A program made the translations under genes and the position numbers. Positions 19,539-30,839 of a stretch of DNA of 64,000 bases are shown here, piece after piece. The stretch comes from JACPPO01 sp965262505 (GTDB taxonomy: Bacteria; Acidobacteriota; Vicinamibacteria; Vicinamibacterales; UBA2999), in assembly GCA_965262505.1 (NCBI GenBank), contig CBDHFM010000030.1, positions 3,100,001-3,164,000 on the forward strand, in the 5' to 3' direction. The notes under the pieces were generated by a model. That model had not been told where the DNA came from. It was given only the letters and a program-made list of their open reading frames with translations, and did not search any database. Within the stretch, counting starts at the first letter, position 1. Each line of letters starts with the position of its first letter.

Positions 19539-22019
19539 ATGGACGCACCAGTTCAGAACAAGATTCCCGTCAATATCGAAGACGAAATGAAGCGCTCGTA
19601 CATGGATTACGCCATGAGCGTAATCATTGGGCGAGCGCTGCCTGACGTCCGTGATGGTCTGAAGCCGGCGCATCGGCGGGTGTTGTACGCGATGCGACAG
19701 ATGGGGCTGGCGTCCAACCGCACGTACCGGAAGTGCGCGAAGATCGTCGGCGAAGTCATCGGCAATTACCATCCGCACGGAGACGCCCCGGCCTACGACA
19801 CGCTCGTGCGCCTGGCGCAGGATTTCAACATGCGCTGTCCCCTGGTCGATGGTCAGGGGAACTTCGGCTCGATCGATGGAGATCCCCCTGCCGCCTACCG
19901 GTACACCGAGGCGCGGCTCGAGGCGCTCGCCGAAGAGCTGATGAGGGATCTCGAGAAAGACACGGTAGACCACGTCCCGAACTTCGACGAGACAACCGAA
20001 GAGCCAACGGTTCTTCCCGCTCCGTACCCAAACCTGCTCGTCAACGGTTCATCCGGCATCGCGGTCGGGATGGCCACGAACGTGCCGCCGCACAACATGC
20101 GCGAGGTGATCGACGCGGCAATCTGGACGATCGAAAGCGCGCAGGGAGACGAGCCCCCGACGCTGTTGGACAAGCAGCGGCGGCTTCTGGAGCTCATCCC
20201 TGGCCCCGATTTCCCGACCGGTGGATACGTCGTCGGGAGACTGGGAATCCAGCAGGCCTACCTGACGGGTCGCGGCACGGTGGTCATGCGGGCGAAGTCG
20301 GAGATCGAGGTCTCGAAGAAGGGTGATCGATCCTCGATCGTCATCGACGAGATCCCCTATCAGGTCAACAAGGCCCGGCTCATCGAACGCATCGCGGATC
20401 TGGTGCGCGAGAAGACGATTGAGGGGATTTCCGACATTCGCGACGAATCGGATCGTGACGGGATGCGGATCGTCATCGATCTCAAGCGCGGCGAAGTCGG
20501 CGACGTCGTGCTCAACAATCTCTACAAGCACACGGCGCTGCAGAGCAGCTTCGGCATCATCATGCTGGCCATCGTCGGCGGCCGCCCGAAGGTGCTGTCG
20601 CTTGTCGAGCTCATCGACAACTTCATCGAGTTTCGCCGTGAGGTGGTACGGCGCCGAACTGAATTCGAGCTGCGGAAGGCGGAGGCCCGCCGGCACATCC
20701 TGGAGGGCCTCAAGATCGCGCTCGATCATCTCGACGCGGTAATTGGGCTCATCCGGAGCGCCGCGAACCCAGGCGCGGCCAGGGTAGGCCTCGTGGCGCA
20801 GTTCAGTCTCAGCCAGATTCAGGCGCAGGCCATCCTGGACATGCAGCTGCAGCGGCTGACGGGCCTCGAGCGGCAGAAGATTCTGGACGAACTCGCGGAG
20901 TTGCTCGCTCTGATCGAGCGCCTGTTCGCCATCCTGTCGAGCGAGAAGCTCGTGATGGAGATCATCGTCGACGAGCTGCACGCCGTGCGGGAGAAGCACG
21001 GAGATGAGCGCCGGACGGAGATTCTGGCGGAGGAAGGTGAATTCCGCGCCGAAGATCTGATTGTCGAAGAAGACATGGCGATCACCGTCACCAACACCGG
21101 CTATATCAAGCGGACCGCAATCACCAATTACCGGAACCAGCGCCGCGGTGGCAAGGGGCGGATCGGGATGCGGACGCGGGAGGAGGACTTCGTCAGTCAC
21201 CTGTTCGTCGCCTCCACGCATGCCTACATCATGATTTTCTCGGACCGCGGCCGCGTGTACTGGCTCAAGGTCTACCAGATTCCGGACGTTGGCCCGGACG
21301 GGCGTGGCAAGGCGATCGCCAACCTCGTGTCGATGGAGGAGGGCGAGCGCATCGCGGCGCTGCTTACCGTCAAGGAGTTCGAGGCCGGCAAGTTCATCGT
21401 CATGGGGACCCGCAGCGGCGTCATCAAGAAATCGGAGTTGACGGCGTTCAGCAATCCGAGGGCCGGGGGCATCATCGCAATGGGCGTCGACGAAGGGGAC
21501 TCGGTGATCGACGCTCGGATCTCCGACGGCAGCGGAGAAGTCTTCATCGGGACGCGGAACGGCATGTCCATCCGCTTCGCCGAGACGGATGTCCGGCCGA
21601 TGGGGCGAGCGGCGTACGGCGTACGCGGGATCTTGCTTCGTGACGAAGACGCTGTCATCGCGATGGAAGTGCTTCGCCCTGGTGGCACGATCCTGTCGGT
21701 GACCGAGCGGGGCTACGGCAAGCGCACGGAACTCGACGAGTACCGGCTGCAATCGCGCGGCGGCATCGGCATCATCAACATCCAGACGAGCGATCGAAAC
21801 GGGAAAGTCGTCGGCATCAGTCAGGTGACCGATGACGAGGAGCTGATGCTGATCACGCAACAGGGAAAGATTCTGCGGATGGCCTCGAAGGACATCCGGA
21901 CGATCGGACGTTCGACGCAGGGCGTGCGCCTGATCGACATCGAGGGGGACGACTGCGCGGTGTCCATCGCGCGTCTGGCGGAGGAGGACGACGAAGAGCC
22001 GACGCCCGCCGAGGCGTAG
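19539..22019 (+). CDS. gyrA: DNA gyrase subunit A
   Basis: DNA-cleavage subunit of gyrase. 826 residues: the winged-helix/tower domain with the cleavage tyrosine in AAYRYTEARL, the coiled coil, and a C-terminal beta-propeller whose GyrA-box-like sequence is QRRGGKGRIGMRTR. The quinolone-resistance region reads HGDAPAYDTLVR, so the residue matching E. coli Ser83 is Ala. An acidic tail AEEDDEEPTPAEA ends the protein. It lies 106 bases after gyrB. Confidence 0.98.
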   Translation: MDAPVQNKIPVNIEDEMKRSYMDYAMSVIIGRALPDVRDGLKPAHRRVLYAMRQMGLASNRTYRKCAKIVGEVIGNYHPHGDAPAYDTLVRLAQDFNMRCPLVDGQGNFGSIDGDPPAAYRYTEARLEALAEELMRDLEKDTVDHVPNFDETTEEPTVLPAPYPNLLVNGSSGIAVGMATNVPPHNMREVIDAAIWTIESAQGDEPPTLLDKQRRLLELIPGPDFPTGGYVVGRLGIQQAYLTGRGTVVMRAKSEIEVSKKGDRSSIVIDEIPYQVNKARLIERIADLVREKTIEGISDIRDESDRDGMRIVIDLKRGEVGDVVLNNLYKHTALQSSFGIIMLAIVGGRPKVLSLVELIDNFIEFRREVVRRRTEFELRKAEARRHILEGLKIALDHLDAVIGLIRSAANPGAARVGLVAQFSLSQIQAQAILDMQLQRLTGLERQKILDELAELLALIERLFAILSSEKLVMEIIVDELHAVREKHGDERRTEILAEEGEFRAEDLIVEEDMAITVTNTGYIKRTAITNYRNQRRGGKGRIGMRTREEDFVSHLFVASTHAYIMIFSDRGRVYWLKVYQIPDVGPDGRGKAIANLVSMEEGERIAALLTVKEFEAGKFIVMGTRSGVIKKSELTAFSNPRAGGIIAMGVDEGDSVIDARISDGSGEVFIGTRNGMSIRFAETDVRPMGRAAYGVRGILLRDEDAVIAMEVLRPGGTILSVTERGYGKRTELDEYRLQSRGGIGIINIQTSDRNGKVVGISQVTDDEELMLITQQGKILRMASKDIRTIGRSTQGVRLIDIEGDDCAVSIARLAEEDDEEPTPAEA

Positions 22020-22081
22020 AAGGCAGAGCGCAGAAGGCCGTGGTGGCCGTTGTCCTGATCGGCACTGCGGGGCGGCCCGCC

Positions 22082-24343
22082 TTACGCCACTTCCAGCTTC
22101 GCGAACTTCGCCCGCAGCGTTTTCTGCCCCACCGAGGAAAATCGCACCACCAGCTTCGTGTCGTCCTCGAGCGGCTCGACACTCAGGACCGTCCCCTCGC
22201 CAAATGTCGGATGGCGCACCCGCGCCCCTGGCCTGAGGCCCCGCGGCACGGACTGGTCCTCGTCCTCATAGGCGTACGGGGCTGGTTCCTCACGTGCCCG
22301 CCCTCCCCGTGACCGGGCGTACGGGTTCGCGCGAGATGGCGAGAATGACGACTGACGGGGTGAGGCGTACGTGGAAGGCACCTCTTCCATCAACTCGCGG
22401 GGGATCTCGTCGATGAAGCGCGAGGGGTCGTTCGACTGGTATTCACCGAACACCCTCCGTCGCGCGGCCGACGTGAGCACCAGTCGCCGCTGGGCCCGCG
22501 TCATGCCGACGTAGCACAGGCGCCGCTCTTCCTCGAGTTCCGCTTCGTCGTCGCTTGACCGGGAATGCGGGAAGAGTCCTTCCTCGAGGCCGGTGATGAT
22601 CACGACCGGAAACTCCAGGCCTTTGGCGCTGTGCATCGTCATCATGAGCACCCGGGCGTGACGGGTGCCCGCCTCCTCGTCCGCGTCGGAGAGCAGCGAC
22701 AGCTGGTCAACGAACCCGGCGAGTGACGGCTCCGGGCTGCGAGTCTCGTACTCCCGCGCCGCAGACACGAGCTCCATGAGGTTCTCGACACGGCTCTCCG
22801 CCTCCTCGGTGCGGTCCTCGCGAAGATCCTGCAGATAACCACTCCGGTCAATCGCCTTGCCCAGCGCAATCGACACCGTGTCTTCAGCGGCCGTGGCCGC
22901 CAGTCCGGTCAGCAGGTCGCGAAACGCCGAGAGCGACGCGCAGGCGCGCGGGGCGAGCTGCCGGTGCTCGACTGCGTGCAGGAGGCGCGCCCAGAGCGAA
23001 CTCGTGGAGACGACGGGCTGAAGCCCCGCGAGCAGTGACGGCGACTCGACCTCGCCGTTCAGCTCAATGCCGTCCAGCGCCTCGAGGACGCCCTTTCCAA
23101 TGCCCCGCGCCGGCACATTGATCACGCGGCGCATGCTGACGCTGTCATGGGGGTTGAGCACGAGTCTGAGGTACGCAAGGGCGTCCTTGACTTCCTTGCG
23201 CTCGTAAAAGCGGACGCCGCCAATGATCTTGTAGTCGGTGCCGGACCGGCGGAGCGCGTCTTCGAGCGTGCGCGACTGCGCGTTGGTCCGATAGAGGATG
23301 GCGACCGTGTTCTCGACGTCATCCTGCAGCGCGTCCCGCGACGTGCGCGCAATGAACTCGGCTTCGTCGAGATCGTCGCCCGCGCGGTAGCAGAGCACGG
23401 AGGCGCCGCCCGCCCGATCGGTGTAGAGGCGTTTCTCCTTGCGGTTACGATTCTGCGAGATGACGGCAGACGCGGCGTCGAGAATCACCTGAGTCGACCG
23501 GTAGTTGCGCTCGAGGCGGACGATTCGCGCCTCGGGAAAGTCGTGCTCGAAATCGAGGATGTTCCGCAGGTCCGCTCCCCGCCATTTGTAGATTGACTGA
23601 TCGGGGTCGCCCACGACACACAGGTTTCTGTGCCGCGAGGCCAGGCGCTGGATCAGGAGGTACTGCGGGCGATTCGTGTCCTGATACTCGTCGACCATCA
23701 GGAAGCGAAACTTCCCGCTGTACCTGTCGCGAACATCCTCCGACTTCTCGAAGAGTTCGACGGTCTTCAACAGGAGATCGTCGAAATCCAGCGCGTTCGC
23801 ATCGGCAAGGGCTTTCAGGTACATCACGTAGAGCGTGCCGATCTGCTGGTCGCGCGGGTTCCAGGCGCTGGCGGCAAGGACGTCCGGCCCCTCCATCCGG
23901 TTCTTCGCATGGCTGATCCGCGATAGCGCCTGGCGCGGCTGCACCGCGGCGTCGTCGATGCCCAGCTGCCGCATGGCCCGCTTGATCAGGGTCAACTGAT
24001 CGGTAGAGTCGTAGATCACGAAATCCCTGGACAGGCCCACGTGCGGCCCCTCACGGCGCAGCAGCCGCGCGCAGAGCGCGTGAAACGTCGAGATCCACAT
24101 CCGCCGGCAGTCGACGCCGAGCAACGTTTCGACGCGCGTCCGCATCTCTTCGGCCGCCTTGTTGGTGAAGGTGACCGCAAGAACCCGGTCGGGCGGGCAG
24201 ATGTTGGCGCTGACGAGATGTGCGATGCGATGCGCGATCACGCGCGTCTTGCCGGAGCCGGCGCCGGCGAGGATGAGGATCGGCCCTTCGGTCTGAAGAA
24301 CGGCGTCCTGTTGTTCGGGATTCAGAGAGGAGAGAAGGTCCAC
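22082..24343 (-). CDS. pcrA: UvrD/PcrA-type ATP-dependent DNA helicase
   Basis: Superfamily 1A 3'-5' helicase for repair and replication-fork clearing. 753 residues with LNPEQQDAV (Q motif), Walker A AGAGSGKTRVI near residue 26, VDEYQDTN (motif II), GDPDQSIYKWRGA (motif III), NYRSTQVI (motif IV) and TMHSAKGLEFPVV (motif V). The C-terminal Tudor-like segment GARVRHPTFGEGTVLSVE is typical of PcrA. It is convergent with gyrA and starts seven bases downstream of the glmS stop. Confidence 0.96.
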   Translation of the reverse strand: MDLLSSLNPEQQDAVLQTEGPILILAGAGSGKTRVIAHRIAHLVSANICPPDRVLAVTFTNKAAEEMRTRVETLLGVDCRRMWISTFHALCARLLRREGPHVGLSRDFVIYDSTDQLTLIKRAMRQLGIDDAAVQPRQALSRISHAKNRMEGPDVLAASAWNPRDQQIGTLYVMYLKALADANALDFDDLLLKTVELFEKSEDVRDRYSGKFRFLMVDEYQDTNRPQYLLIQRLASRHRNLCVVGDPDQSIYKWRGADLRNILDFEHDFPEARIVRLERNYRSTQVILDAASAVISQNRNRKEKRLYTDRAGGASVLCYRAGDDLDEAEFIARTSRDALQDDVENTVAILYRTNAQSRTLEDALRRSGTDYKIIGGVRFYERKEVKDALAYLRLVLNPHDSVSMRRVINVPARGIGKGVLEALDGIELNGEVESPSLLAGLQPVVSTSSLWARLLHAVEHRQLAPRACASLSAFRDLLTGLAATAAEDTVSIALGKAIDRSGYLQDLREDRTEEAESRVENLMELVSAAREYETRSPEPSLAGFVDQLSLLSDADEEAGTRHARVLMMTMHSAKGLEFPVVIITGLEEGLFPHSRSSDDEAELEEERRLCYVGMTRAQRRLVLTSAARRRVFGEYQSNDPSRFIDEIPRELMEEVPSTYASPRQSSFSPSRANPYARSRGGRAREEPAPYAYEDEDQSVPRGLRPGARVRHPTFGEGTVLSVEPLEDDTKLVVRFSSVGQKTLRAKFAKLEVA

Positions 24344-24349
24344 GCCCCC

Positions 24350-26191
<1,842 letters not shown>

Positions 26192-26222
26192 GAGGTGTTC
26201 CCCGCTTCCTCGGTTCCGCGCG

Positions 26223-27611
26223 TTACGTCTTCGCCGGCTTGGCCTTCTTCCGTCCCGTCCAGCCTTCGATATTCGTCTGTCGCCCGCGAGCGACGCCGAG
26301 CGCCCCGGGCGGCACGTCATCGGTGATGGACGAGCCCGCCGCGACATAGGCCCCCTTGCCGACCCGCACCGGCGCGATGAGTTGCGCATCGCTTCCGATG
26401 AAGGCGCCGTCTTCAATCACCGTCTCGTGCTTCTTCTCGCCGTCATAATTGCAGGTAATGGTGCCGGCGCCCACGTTGACGTCGGCACCAATCATGGCAT
26501 CCCCGAGATATGACAGGTGGTTCGCTTTCGACCCGGCCCCGAACGTGGTCTTTTTCAGTTCCACGAAATTACCGATCTTGGCCCCGCGGCCTATCTCCGT
26601 GGCCGCTCGCAGGTGGGCAAATGGACCGATCGCCGCCCCATCCGCAACCCGGGCACCAAGGATGAGGCAGAAATTGTGGATCGTCACCCGATCGGCCAGT
26701 TCCGAGTCGGCGATGCGCACGTAGGCGTGGATCTCACAGGCCGAGCCGATTCTCGAGTGTCCCTGGATAACCACACCTGAGTGAATCACCGTGTCCGCGC
26801 CGATCTCGACGTCCGGGTCGATGTAGGTGGTGGCCGGGTCGATGAGGGTGACGCCGGCGGCCATCAATTCCTCGTTCTTCTTCTGTCTCATGATGGTGCT
26901 CACTTCCGAGAGTTCACCGCGAGAGTTAACCCCACGCACCTGGCGGGGGTCCTCCACGGTCAGAGTTTCGACCGGCAGCTTGCGGCGCAGGTACGCGGCG
27001 ATCAAATCGGTGAGGTAGTACTCGCCTTGCACGTTTCGCGCCGCGATGGCGCGCAGGGCGTCGAAGAGCGGCGCGATGTCGAAGGCATAAATCCCGCTGT
27101 TGATTTCGCGGACTCGGCGCTGCTCAGGCGAGGCGTCCCGCTCCTCGACGATACGGGCGATACGTCCACCCGTGCGGATGATGCGGCCATAGCCGTACGG
27201 CCGCTCAACCACCGCCGTCATCACCGTCGCCGTGGCGCCAGCCGCCTGGTGCGTCTCCAGGAGCCGCCGGACGGTAGCGGCGCTCAGAAGGGGAACGTCC
27301 CCGGAGAGCAGGACGAGCGCGCCGGTCCGGCCAGCCAGGAGCGGTTCGGCCTGCTGCAGCGCATGGGCGGTTCCACGTTGGGGCACCTGCAGGGCGAATC
27401 TCAGGCCCTGGCGGCCCGTCAGACACGCCTGAATCGCCTCCGCCCCATGCCCCAGGACCAGCGTGAGGGTGGCCGGATCGAGCGATCCGGCCACCCTCAG
27501 TACGTGCTCGACCATTGGCCGTCCGGCAACCGGGTGAAGAACCTTGGGGAGGGAGGACTTCATCCGCGTGCCCTGGCCGGCCGCAAGGATCACGACGTGA
27601 ACGTCAGACAC
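26223..27611 (-). CDS. glmU: bifunctional GlcNAc-1-P uridyltransferase / GlcN-1-P acetyltransferase
   Basis: Two-domain cytoplasmic enzyme making UDP-GlcNAc. 462 residues: pyrophosphorylase domain starting VVILAAGQGTRMKSSLPKVL, the aspartate-containing LLSGDVPLL, then a left-handed beta-helix acetyltransferase domain from about residue 250 with hexapeptide repeats and KKTTFGAGSKANHLSYLGDA. The C-terminal tail is basic (GRKKAKPAKT). It lies six bases downstream of rsmI and 31 bases from glmS. Confidence 0.97.
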   Translation of the reverse strand: MSDVHVVILAAGQGTRMKSSLPKVLHPVAGRPMVEHVLRVAGSLDPATLTLVLGHGAEAIQACLTGRQGLRFALQVPQRGTAHALQQAEPLLAGRTGALVLLSGDVPLLSAATVRRLLETHQAAGATATVMTAVVERPYGYGRIIRTGGRIARIVEERDASPEQRRVREINSGIYAFDIAPLFDALRAIAARNVQGEYYLTDLIAAYLRRKLPVETLTVEDPRQVRGVNSRGELSEVSTIMRQKKNEELMAAGVTLIDPATTYIDPDVEIGADTVIHSGVVIQGHSRIGSACEIHAYVRIADSELADRVTIHNFCLILGARVADGAAIGPFAHLRAATEIGRGAKIGNFVELKKTTFGAGSKANHLSYLGDAMIGADVNVGAGTITCNYDGEKKHETVIEDGAFIGSDAQLIAPVRVGKGAYVAAGSSITDDVPPGALGVARGRQTNIEGWTGRKKAKPAKT

Positions 27612-27617
27612 TATTGG

Positions 27618-28463
27618 TCACAAGCCAGATTTCTTGTGGCGCTCAATAAGCGCGTAGACATTTTTGGCCGAACGACCATACTTGCTAGCCAGCGCAGACA
27701 CCACGGCGCGCCGGCCACCGGGTGTTTTGTCTGTCATTTGACCGAACTCAGTGAATATTTGGTCGTCGGTAACGGTCGGCACGGCGTTGCCGGCCGGCTT
27801 CGAGGGGCCCATAACCAGAGTAAACTCTCCTTTAATAGAGGTCAACTGACCAATAACGCTCGCGGCTGAACCGCGTAAAAACTGTTGATGGAGTTTCGTT
27901 ATCTCACGAGCCACGACAATCGGTCGATCGCCAAAATAGGTCGACATTTCGGATAACGTCTTGAGAATTCGGTGCGGTGTCTCAAAGAATGTGAAGGTGT
28001 CTGTGACGGCCTGAGCTCGCAGCACCCACCGGTTTCTGTCTTTCGACCGAACTGGGATGAATCCGAAGACCGTCAAGGACTCCAACGGAAACCCAGACGC
28101 AACAGCGGCGGCAAGAGGGGCGCAGGCACCAGGCACAGGGTCGATCGTAATCCCCTTTTCCCAACAGCTGCGTACGAGCTCGCATCCGGGGTCAGAGATT
28201 CCCGGCGTGCCCGCATCGGTTACCAGCGCCACGGCCGCTCCGGCCTTCAGCCGCGTGAGCAGCTGGGGGATCCGGGTGCGGGTGTTGTGCTCATGGAAAC
28301 TGACGGTCGGCGTCGCGATCGAGTAATGAGCGAGCAAGTTCGCCGTTCGCCGGGTGTCCTCTGCTGCGATGACATCGGCCTCACGCAACACGCGCAGGGC
28401 TCGGAGTGTGATGTCCTCGAGGTTGCCGATCGGTGTGGCGACGACGAACAACGTGCCGGGCAT
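27618..28463 (-). CDS. rsmI: 16S rRNA (cytidine-1402 2'-O) methyltransferase RsmI
   Basis: SAM-dependent tetrapyrrole-methylase-fold enzyme acting on C1402 of 16S rRNA. 281 residues from ATG 28463 (MPGTLFVVATPIGNLEDIT, the family start); an upstream in-frame ATG at 28559 would overlap the divergent gene. EDTRRTANLL, TDAGTPGISDPG and ETPHRILKTL are the conserved loops. The 3' third has noticeably lower GC than its neighbours. Probably co-transcribed with glmU and glmS. Confidence 0.95.
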   Translation of the reverse strand: MPGTLFVVATPIGNLEDITLRALRVLREADVIAAEDTRRTANLLAHYSIATPTVSFHEHNTRTRIPQLLTRLKAGAAVALVTDAGTPGISDPGCELVRSCWEKGITIDPVPGACAPLAAAVASGFPLESLTVFGFIPVRSKDRNRWVLRAQAVTDTFTFFETPHRILKTLSEMSTYFGDRPIVVAREITKLHQQFLRGSAASVIGQLTSIKGEFTLVMGPSKPAGNAVPTVTDDQIFTEFGQMTDKTPGGRRAVVSALASKYGRSAKNVYALIERHKKSGL

Positions 28464-28540
28464 CGGGCGGATTCTTATTGTACCATTGCAAGAATGCGCG
28501 CTCACGCATCGGAGGTAGCGAGCGCTCGCTATGACCACGC

Positions 28541-30199
28541 ATGCACCAGTCGGAGCCATTCCCCCATTTTGTCGATGATTACCTCGCCTATCTCCATGAG
28601 GTTCTTCCCAGCCAGGCGAGCCAGGACGGCGTCCACCTACACGACGACCTGCTGGAGGATTTCGGCCGCTCGTCGGTAGAGTCGCACGTCCGCGCCCTCG
28701 CCGGCTTCGGTCGCCGGCTCCAGCAAATCGACCTCACACCTCTTCCACAGCGCGAACGGGTCGACCACCGGATCGTCGCGTCGAACATCGAAGCGCGGAT
28801 GCACGACCTCGAGACCGTTCGCACGTGGGAGCGCAACCCGCAACTCTATGCCGACGCGCTCGGGACCGGCCTCGCAGGCCAGGCGCTGTTTGGCTACGCG
28901 CCGGAAGCCGAACGCGCGCGACGGGTCGTGTCGAAGTTGCGCCAGGTGCCGCGGCTCGTACAGGCGGCCCGCGACAACATCCGCGAGTGTCCAGGAATCT
29001 TCGTCAAGATCGGTCTCGAAACCTGGCGCGGCACGCTGAAGTTCATCGAGGCCGATCTCCCGCGCGCGTTTGCCGGCCTCGACGATCTGCACATCCTGGG
29101 TGACCTGGCGGACGCGTCGACCGAGGCGGCAGCGGCGATCGGGAGCTACGTTGGATATCTCGAGACGGAGCTTCCGCCGCGGCCGAAGGCCTCCTTCCGC
29201 GTCGGGCGCAAGGCCTTCGAGCGGAAACTGAAGCTCGACGAAGGCATCACGCTGAGCGCGGACCGCCTGCTGGCGATTGCGCTGCGGGAGTTGCGCGAGG
29301 TCCAGGAGGAGTTCCGCAGCGTGGCGGGCCGCATGAACGGCGGTGACCCGATCGCCGCCTGGCGCGCGGCGAAGGAGCAGCATCCGGACCCAAGCCAGCT
29401 TGTCGCCGTCGCGCAGCAACAGGTGAAGGAGCTTGCGGAATTCCTGCAGCAGCACCCGGTCGTGTCTCTTCCAGACTCCGAGCCTGTGGTCGTGGCACCC
29501 TCGCCGGAGTTCTACCGCTGGGCGTTCGCGAGCATGTGGACGCCGGGCCCGTTCGAGAGCAAGCCGAGCCGCGCCTACTACTACCTGACCGACGTGGATC
29601 CCGGCTGGTCACCGGAGCGGCAAGAGGAGCACATGCGTGACTTCAGTGTGCCGACGCTCTGGAACATTTCGATCCACGAGGTCTATCCGGGACACTTCCT
29701 CCAGTACCAGCACCTGCGGCGGGTCGAGTCGAGAGTGCGGAAGTCGACGCTGCTTGCACCGCTGTCGTTCGTGGAAGGCTGGGCTCACTACTGCGAGCAC
29801 ATGATGGCGGAAGCGGGATTCAGGCACGGCGACGTGACGATCAAGCTAGGCCAGCTGGCGGAAGCGCTGGTTCGACTCGCACGCTTTGTCGTCGCCATTC
29901 GCCTACACTGCGAGGATCTCTCCGTCGAGCAGGGAATGCGCATCTTCCGCGACGAGGCGTTCCTCGAAGAGCCCACGGCGCGCCGGGAAGCCGAGCGGGG
30001 GACGTTCGATCCCACTTATCTCGTCTATTCGGTCGGGAAGCTGATGATGTTGAAGCTACGGCGCGACTACAAGGATCGCCAGGCCGGCAAGTTCTCGATG
30101 CGCGGCTTTCACGACGCCCTGCTCGCGCAGGGCAACGCGCCGTTCTGGGCGCATCGCAGCCTCCTTCTTGACGACGCATCGGACGCGGTGCTGGAGTAG
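28541..30199 (+). CDS. DUF885 family putative metallohydrolase
   Basis: 552-residue member of the DUF885 family, frequent in Acidobacteriota and thought to be zinc carboxypeptidase-like. The zinc site HEVYPGH is at residues 379-385, and EGWAHYCEHMM (Glu412) would be the third ligand, as in gluzincin-type peptidases. No signal peptide is visible, so it is probably cytoplasmic. It is divergent from rsmI with a 77-base gap. Substrate unknown. The ATG at 28541 has no strong ribosome-binding site; GGAGG is 26 bases upstream. Confidence 0.85.
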   Translation: MHQSEPFPHFVDDYLAYLHEVLPSQASQDGVHLHDDLLEDFGRSSVESHVRALAGFGRRLQQIDLTPLPQRERVDHRIVASNIEARMHDLETVRTWERNPQLYADALGTGLAGQALFGYAPEAERARRVVSKLRQVPRLVQAARDNIRECPGIFVKIGLETWRGTLKFIEADLPRAFAGLDDLHILGDLADASTEAAAAIGSYVGYLETELPPRPKASFRVGRKAFERKLKLDEGITLSADRLLAIALRELREVQEEFRSVAGRMNGGDPIAAWRAAKEQHPDPSQLVAVAQQQVKELAEFLQQHPVVSLPDSEPVVVAPSPEFYRWAFASMWTPGPFESKPSRAYYYLTDVDPGWSPERQEEHMRDFSVPTLWNISIHEVYPGHFLQYQHLRRVESRVRKSTLLAPLSFVEGWAHYCEHMMAEAGFRHGDVTIKLGQLAEALVRLARFVVAIRLHCEDLSVEQGMRIFRDEAFLEEPTARREAERGTFDPTYLVYSVGKLMMLKLRRDYKDRQAGKFSMRGFHDALLAQGNAPFWAHRSLLLDDASDAVLE

Positions 30200-30262
30200 T
30201 CTCGTGGGGCGTCTCTATAGATGGTGTTCCACGAGAATTCGCGTTGACGAGGCTTACTAGTA

Positions 30263-30688
30263 ATGCCGCTGTACGAGTACGAATGCGAGGCGTGTGGGCG
30301 GCGCATCGAGGTGATCCGGAAGTTTTCAGATCCCCCTCTTGACGCCTGCACCCAGTGCGGCAGCGGTCCTGTGACGCGGCTCCCATCGTCTCCGGCCATC
30401 CAGTTCAAGGGGTCGGGTTTTTACATCACCGACTACGCGAAGAAAGGGGAGTCAGATGGGCAGGCGGACAGGACGTCGGCCGAACAGCAGCAGGATGCGA
30501 AGTCAGACGCCGCCGCCGCTGGCAAGGTGACAAAGACCGACGGGAAGACCGACGGGAAGACCGAGACCGCAGCGAAGACCGAGACCGCGGCGAAGACCGA
30601 CGCAAAGACTGACGCGCCCGCGAAAAGCGACCCGCCTGCGAAACCGTCAGGCTCGTCGACGCCGACGAGCGGCGGGGCCAAAGATTAG
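30263..30688 (+). CDS. FmdB-type zinc-ribbon protein with repetitive tail
   Basis: 141 residues. The first 60 form the FmdB/CxxC zinc ribbon (MPLYEYECEACGRRIEV) with Cys8, Cys11, Cys29 and Cys32. From about residue 65 the protein is a low-complexity Lys-Thr-Asp/Glu-Ala tail with tandem KTDGKTD and KTETAA units. The family is often annotated as a putative regulatory protein; real function is unknown. Its TAG stop forms part of the TTAG that borders the palindromic element following it. Confidence 0.85.
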   Translation: MPLYEYECEACGRRIEVIRKFSDPPLDACTQCGSGPVTRLPSSPAIQFKGSGFYITDYAKKGESDGQADRTSAEQQQDAKSDAAAAGKVTKTDGKTDGKTETAAKTETAAKTDAKTDAPAKSDPPAKPSGSSTPTSGGAKD

Positions 30689-30834
30689 CCGCTTTCATAC
30701 CCTCCAGGCGGGTCCTGACCGCGGACAGCCCCATTCGTGCTCGGCGCCAAGGGCACCTTCACGGGCGTGGCGCCTGCGGCGCGAATGGGGCGGCCCCGTC
30801 CGCGGCCACCCGCAACGAGGTTATGAAAGCGGTT
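30689..30834. repeat. long-palindrome element, copy 1
   Basis: 146 bases that fold on themselves: the left arm starting CCGCTTTCATACCCTCC pairs with the right arm ending GAGGTTATGAAAGCGGTT, and further inside GGACAGCCCCATTCG pairs with CGAATGGGGCGGCCC. The loop is about 20 bases. It is bounded by TTAG (30685-30688, overlapping the FmdB stop codon) and CTAG (30835-30838), two bases short of the stop codon of the converging DUF4301 gene. A reverse-complement copy lies at 58690-58837. Confidence 0.88.
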
Positions 30835-30839
30835 CTAGT

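Noticed and set aside
30540..30620. Tandem short repeats as a possible CRISPR array
   Set aside because: They are in-frame codon repeats of a low-complexity protein tail, with no spacers; no CRISPR or cas gene is seen in the window.
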